From Candidatus Omnitrophota bacterium (GTDB lineage Bacteria > Verrucomicrobiota > Verrucomicrobiia > Limisphaerales > UBA1319): 9,423 nucleotides of DNA. The notes beneath the pieces were generated by a model that saw nothing but the letters and a program-made list of their open reading frames with translations, was not told the origin of the DNA and did no database searches. The stretch is taken from contig JAMCZD010000513.1 of NCBI GenBank assembly GCA_023473405.1, positions 1-9,423 on the forward strand, read 5' to 3'. The position numbers were made by a program, and so were the translations under genes. Positions 6,131 to 9,423 of the stretch are shown in pieces (within the stretch, counting starts at the first letter, position 1; each line of letters begins with the position of its first letter).

Positions 6131-7882
6131 GTGGGATAGTGCTTGAATTTGCACGGGACAAATAAAACTGAAGTCCTGAGGATGAAGCGCCGCCGCACCT
6201 ACGGTATCAGTTGGCCCTGTGAACCCCGGTCCACCCCCGGCAACGTAACCGTGGCTGGCACCCGACCTACTGGGGCTCACCCAGAAGGCGTAGAGCGAGC
6301 CGTTTTGCACGTGGAAACGGAACCGAACCGCTCGCCCCGACAGCGTGCCCAGGTCGGAGGCGCCCTTCCAGGCCAGGCGAAAGAGTGTCTTGTCTGTTCG
6401 TGCGGGCAGGCAGTTACCGCATGTGAAGGGCGCAATGGCCTGACCCTTGCCGTCCAACACTTCGGCGCGCAGTTCGCCCCGATCGGTGTTGAGGTTCACG
6501 AACAAGTATCTGCCACTGAAGCGGACAGGACGAGTGGTCAGGACACCCCCTTGGTCGCCTGCATCCATCGACGCAAAACCGTCCCGCCGCAGGACCGCCA
6601 ATCCCGTGCTGCCACCCGCGTCGTGGAAGAAGGGAGCATCGCCTCTACGCCCGCTGCAGTAGAACCAAAGTTGATCACCCACAATCAGGCAGCAGCCCCC
6701 CACCGACTGCACATTGCCCCAGTTCCAGTCTTCCTTGTTTTCCGACACCGGGAGGAAGGATCGGCGGTCCGGGCGCGACCAATGAAAGCCGTCGCGGCTG
6801 AAACCGACGCAGACCTCGTTGATCTTCGGACGAAAAGCCGCGAGGTCCGCGCCATGACGCAGAATCGAGAAGAGGCCCAGGAGCACGCTCTCATAAGCTA
6901 CAGCATCGAGCGTGTACAACTCCGGAATTTCCGGGTACTCGAGCCGTCGGTCGAGGTTGTCCGCGCCAACCCACAGCGGCGGTTCCCCATACTTCCACGG
7001 CAAACCGGTCACGAGGTCCGGGCTTTCGAAGTAGCGACGGCACCGCATCGGGCTGGCAATGCCGCCGAACGGGCGATACTCTCGGATGCTGTACACCCAT
7101 ACCTTACGGAACGGATTATAGAAGGCGGAGTTGCGGTCGCCGCACGGACCAGTTCTGGCAGCCGGCTTGTCATTCCATTGAATGCCGTCGGCCGAGAAAA
7201 AGACGTATTGAGAGCACCGGCTGCCCCACCACGCGTCGTCCGGCTTGAGGAGATCATCGCCGCCACGGGTGACCACCATCTTGTAGCGCTTGCCGGGATT
7301 CTTCTCGTCGGGGTCCAGCCATACTACCCGCTCGCCGCCTGGCCGAGGGAAGGCAATGTTGGTGTCCGGCACCACGTCCAAGCGCGGTTTCTCCCATGAG
7401 ACGCCATCGACCGAGGTGGCATAGCACAGGTGCGGGCTGCCATAGTCGGCGTGGTACCACATCTTGAACAGCCGGTCTTGCGGGTTGTAGAAAACCCCGT
7501 CGCTGAAGGGCATCGCGAACGGTCCCTGACCCTTGCCGCGCTTCTCGCACTCCCAAGGCTTGTCCGGCTTGAGGACCGGGCTGGCGGGGTGATAGGTCGG
7601 CAGGTGGAAGCTCCGTTCCAGGGTCGTACTCTCGATCAGGAAATCGTCCACGAAAAGCTGTCTGCCAATGTCGATGGGGATGACCTGTGGCGGATTCGTC
7701 AAGTAGGGCACTACGGCTTGCTCCAGCGAAAGTTCGTTGCACTGAGGCGGCCACTGCTCGGGTAGCTGAATTCCGTTGTACAACGTCTCGCCTCCCTTTG
7801 GACCACCCGTTCCCCCCACAGCGGTCGTCAGGTGCGCAAGCAGAGCGAGTAAAACCAGCGGAAAGGCGACAGACTTGTTCAT
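6071..7882 (-). CDS. Secreted five-bladed-propeller glycosidase-like protein
   Basis: The 603-residue product starts with a Sec signal (MNKSVAFPLVLLALLAHLTTA). ATG 7882 is preceded by GGAG at 5-base spacing, which decides against an upstream frame start at 7951. Residues about 75-430 have the blade motifs of the GH32/GH43/GH130-like five-bladed propeller fold: VDDFLIES (78-85), KMWYHADY, CYATSVDGVSWEKP (153-166), VFFSADGIQW (227-236), VGFSRDGFHWSRP (359-371) and LWFYCSGRRGD (405-415). The acidic VDD near the start is a candidate catalytic or binding site. Residues about 447-545 form a second beta-rich domain (RYLFVNLNT, GRAVRFRFHVQNGSLYAFW), like the C-terminal sandwich of GH32-type proteins. 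Homologues I recall end near GFTGPTDTVG (about 562). Here roughly 40 extra residues follow, the last of them encoded by repeat copy B, so the native stop seems lost. Substrate unknown; the fold is more secure than enzyme activity. Confidence 0.75.
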   Translation of the reverse strand: MNKSVAFPLVLLALLAHLTTAVGGTGGPKGGETLYNGIQLPEQWPPQCNELSLEQAVVPYLTNPPQVIPIDIGRQLFVDDFLIESTTLERSFHLPTYHPASPVLKPDKPWECEKRGKGQGPFAMPFSDGVFYNPQDRLFKMWYHADYGSPHLCYATSVDGVSWEKPRLDVVPDTNIAFPRPGGERVVWLDPDEKNPGKRYKMVVTRGGDDLLKPDDAWWGSRCSQYVFFSADGIQWNDKPAARTGPCGDRNSAFYNPFRKVWVYSIREYRPFGGIASPMRCRRYFESPDLVTGLPWKYGEPPLWVGADNLDRRLEYPEIPELYTLDAVAYESVLLGLFSILRHGADLAAFRPKINEVCVGFSRDGFHWSRPDRRSFLPVSENKEDWNWGNVQSVGGCCLIVGDQLWFYCSGRRGDAPFFHDAGGSTGLAVLRRDGFASMDAGDQGGVLTTRPVRFSGRYLFVNLNTDRGELRAEVLDGKGQAIAPFTCGNCLPARTDKTLFRLAWKGASDLGTLSGRAVRFRFHVQNGSLYAFWVSPSRSGASHGYVAGGGPGFTGPTDTVGAAALHPQDFSFICPVQIQALSHLNRGRTIASGYRSITWLVR

Positions 7883-7937
7883 GGGCACTCCAATATTGTC
7901 ATTTGCTTTTTTACGCGTTGGTAGCCTGCCCGAAAGG

Positions 7938-8357
7938 ATGGCACCGGTCAATTGTAGAACGAGCCGGAAACGTTACCCAATACCTGAGACCAAGCGTGTT
8001 CGTCCAGGCTTCGCCAAACCTTTTAGACTTGTCAGAGCCGCCCTCCGGTTGCTGGGCACGAACCCGCCGCCTCATCTGGAGGAAGCGAACCTGCACCTTA
8101 ATCCCGACTTCGATCACCTGACCTACCGCGATCAGGGGGAGCGGGCGAAGCAGATCAAAGTCAGACTCAATCGAGGAGACCTGAATGTCTTTCATGCCGG
8201 CCTCCGAAATGTGCAGCCAAGCCCAGAACTGTTCTATGCTTTGGTGGGCCGCAATGCGGTCGATGCGGTGGTCTCCGCAAGTTGCATGCCCGAGAGCCGG
8301 TGGGATGAGAATGGAATGCGCACACGCGCCAGGACATCGGATTGGGGTCGTGTCTAG
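7938..8357 (+). pseudogene. Remnant of an uncharacterised gene
   Basis: The plus-strand frame contains protein-like text not explained by neighbours: RKRYPIPETKR (from about 7965), then from 8094 HLNPDFDHLTYRDQGERAKQI, then RGDLNVFHAGLRNVQ, ELFYALVGRNAVDAVVSA, and a short tail to TAG at 8355-8357. From memory, the order PIPE, NPDFexxTYgD, RAxxI, GDxxvFyAGL, lxYALiG resembles uncharacterised proteins loosely related to nucleotide-modification-associated domains, but I cannot confirm a family. About 140 codons remain. The segment that should link PIPE to NPDF is short and Arg-rich, ATG 7938 has no properly spaced ribosome-binding site, and the C-terminus looks cut. It is divergent from the propeller gene (56 bases between starts). 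It is most likely a decayed or truncated gene; a chance open frame is less likely given the length of the match. Confidence 0.45.
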
Positions 8358-8369
8358 AAGTCGGTTGCG

Positions 8370-8386
8370 TCGGGGTCGGACCACAG
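8370..8386 (+). repeat. 17-base gene-end element, copy C
   Basis: TCGGGGTCGGACCACAG starts 13 bases after the stop of the remnant gene. It matches copy B (read on the minus strand, 6125-6109) except at one base, and copy A (1903-1887) less well. The centre GGTC-G-GACC is an interrupted palindrome. Read on the minus strand it encodes ILWSDPDATDF-stop, recalling the HLLWSDPDL peptide of copies A and B. Confidence 0.6.
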
Positions 8387-8428
8387 TATCCCTCACAGTA
8401 ACAACTGGCTCAGTAGATTCTATCCCTG

Positions 8429-8444
8429 TGTTAGGGTGTTAGGG
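8429..8444. repeat. Two tandem TGTTAGGG units
   Basis: A perfect 8-base direct duplication in the gap after the remnant gene. It is short and may be chance. The rest of 8358-8636 shows no gene or clear terminator. Confidence 0.5.
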
Positions 8445-8636
8445 TTTCTTTTGCGGCCTGTTTTCCAACTCTAGCGCAAATTTTATCCGCGTCGCGCAGG
8501 CATCTTTCTTTCGCAGGGCGCATCGCAGCTCACGGTCAACCAACGGCGGTAACAGCATTGAATTCATTCCATCAAAGACTGAGCACGGCGCGATAGCGTG
8601 TCAGCCATTGTAGCGGACCATTGGCGCGCGAGCGGT

Positions 8637-9423
8637 TCACAAATGCATCTTCAGCCAGGCGCCAACCTTTTCGGCCCATAGCTCGCCGTGACGGCGCAGG
8701 CCTCGGGCGTTGAAATGAACCCCGGCGCGATATTCAGCCCGCAAGGCGTCTGTATCCGGGCCTTCGAGGACGATCCCGCCGCGCCACAGCGCCGCTTGAG
8801 CCATCCGGAATTCCTCGTCTGCCGGGTCTTGTTCGCTATGGTAAGTTGCCTGCGCCACGAACCACGGAACGTTCCAGCCCGCCCCCGTGCGACTGGCAAG
8901 AATAAGAGTCTCCATAAAATCGTAGTACTGCTGACCGCTAATCTGGCGGTCGGCCGGATAGCCACTGCGGGCCTGGCCGGCATCGGATTCGCCCTGATGC
9001 CAAAGAATCGCACGAACGCCACCGGGCCCAAACGCCCTGAGACATTGAACCAGGCGGTCGAATAATTCGCCCGAGGCTTCCCACTCGTGCGGGCCAACCT
9101 GAATTACATGCGCGCCGGTGGTTGGCTGATTGGTCATATGCGAGCCCTTGGGCAGCCATTCGCGCACACTGGTCCCGCCCACTGCCCGGCAAGCAACACC
9201 GATGGGGACCCCGAATTTTGCAACCATCGCATCACCGAAGGAAGGGATAAAGCTGCCGCCGTCACCGCTGCCGCCCGGTTGGGGATCATTTGCAATCTGC
9301 CACTTGGCGCCATCGAACGCTGCCACCATACCGCTCAAGGTTTGTTGGCGCTGCGCACCATGGTTGGAGGCATTGGACTGGCCCGCTACCAGGAATACCT
9401 CTCCCACGCCAACATGAGGAACT
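8637..9423 (-). CDS. Sialate O-acetylesterase-like SGNH hydrolase, 5' partial
   Basis: The frame is open to the right edge of the window (VPHVGVGEVFLVAGQSN), so the N-terminus is missing; TGA at 8637-8639 ends it. It belongs to the SASA/DUF303 (CE6-like) branch of SGNH hydrolases, which remove O-acetyl groups from sugars or polysaccharide decorations. Visible blocks are GQSN with the nucleophile Ser (block I), CRAVGGTSVREW (block II region), LWHQGESDA (block III) and GVHFNARGLRRHGELWAEKV (block V). The block V histidine is present, but the aspartate three residues before it (DxxH) is replaced by Ala: YRAGVH. Length from GQSN to the end, about 250 residues, is normal. It is probably exported, though its signal lies outside the window. 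Together with the GH127-like and propeller genes it fits degradation of an acetylated glycan. Family assignment is strong; activity is uncertain because of the altered triad. Confidence 0.85.
   Translation of the reverse strand, partial: VPHVGVGEVFLVAGQSNASNHGAQRQQTLSGMVAAFDGAKWQIANDPQPGGSGDGGSFIPSFGDAMVAKFGVPIGVACRAVGGTSVREWLPKGSHMTNQPTTGAHVIQVGPHEWEASGELFDRLVQCLRAFGPGGVRAILWHQGESDAGQARSGYPADRQISGQQYYDFMETLILASRTGAGWNVPWFVAQATYHSEQDPADEEFRMAQAALWRGGIVLEGPDTDALRAEYRAGVHFNARGLRRHGELWAEKVGAWLKMHL

Noticed and set aside
6143..7399. Plus-strand open frame of 418 codons opposite the propeller gene
   Set aside because: It lies antisense to a gene with clear propeller motifs, signal peptide and ribosome-binding site. 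Its Arg/Pro/Ala-rich product shows no family features, as expected of a shadow frame in GC-rich coding DNA.

Overview
The window looks like part of a chromosome from a free-living bacterium of the Planctomycetota-Verrucomicrobiota group, most likely a Verrucomicrobiota soil or freshwater lineage. This is inferred from the gene mix, not from a marker gene. The mix is an ECF sigma factor next to a small secreted protein, a BlaI/M56-type regulator pair, a Tat-exported GH127-like protein, a secreted five-bladed-propeller glycosidase-like protein, and a sialate O-acetylesterase-like protein. No rRNA, tRNA, CRISPR array or intact transposase is visible.

Layout. From 1 to 1540, all on the minus strand and read right to left, are an ECF sigma factor with two apparent single-base frameshifts in homopolymer runs, an unidentified 181-residue protein, and the first 57 codons of a secreted protein that leaves the window. 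From 1905 to 3053 (minus) is a two-gene operon: a BlaI-type repressor, then a chimera joining the first two membrane segments of an M56/BlaR1 protein to an extracytoplasmic beta-sandwich-like domain, with no peptidase domain. The region 3054-3287 is a divergent control region with a BlaI-like operator inside a candidate promoter. From 3288 to 5683 (plus) are a short RCC1-repeat fragment and a GH127/DUF1680-like protein with a Tat signal. From 6071 to 7882 (minus) is the propeller protein. From 7938 to 8357 (plus) is a decayed gene remnant. From 8637 to the right edge (minus) is the esterase, whose 5' end lies outside the window.

The GH127-like, propeller and esterase proteins all appear to act outside the cytoplasm on decorated polysaccharides, so the right half resembles a loose carbohydrate-degradation island. 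The genes lie on alternating strands and do not form one operon. The ECF and BlaI systems on the left are possible regulators, but nothing in the sequence ties them to the glycan genes.

The most unusual structure is a diverged repeat seen three times, at 1887-1903, 6109-6125 and 8370-8386. Each copy lies immediately after, or across, the 3' end of a gene and in the same orientation relative to that gene. Two copies extend to about 95 bases and preserve a peptide-like pattern (HLLW-T/S-DPDL), suggesting remnants of an unidentified dispersed element. The other main candidate for a new system is the BlaI repressor paired with a peptidase-less M56 chimera.
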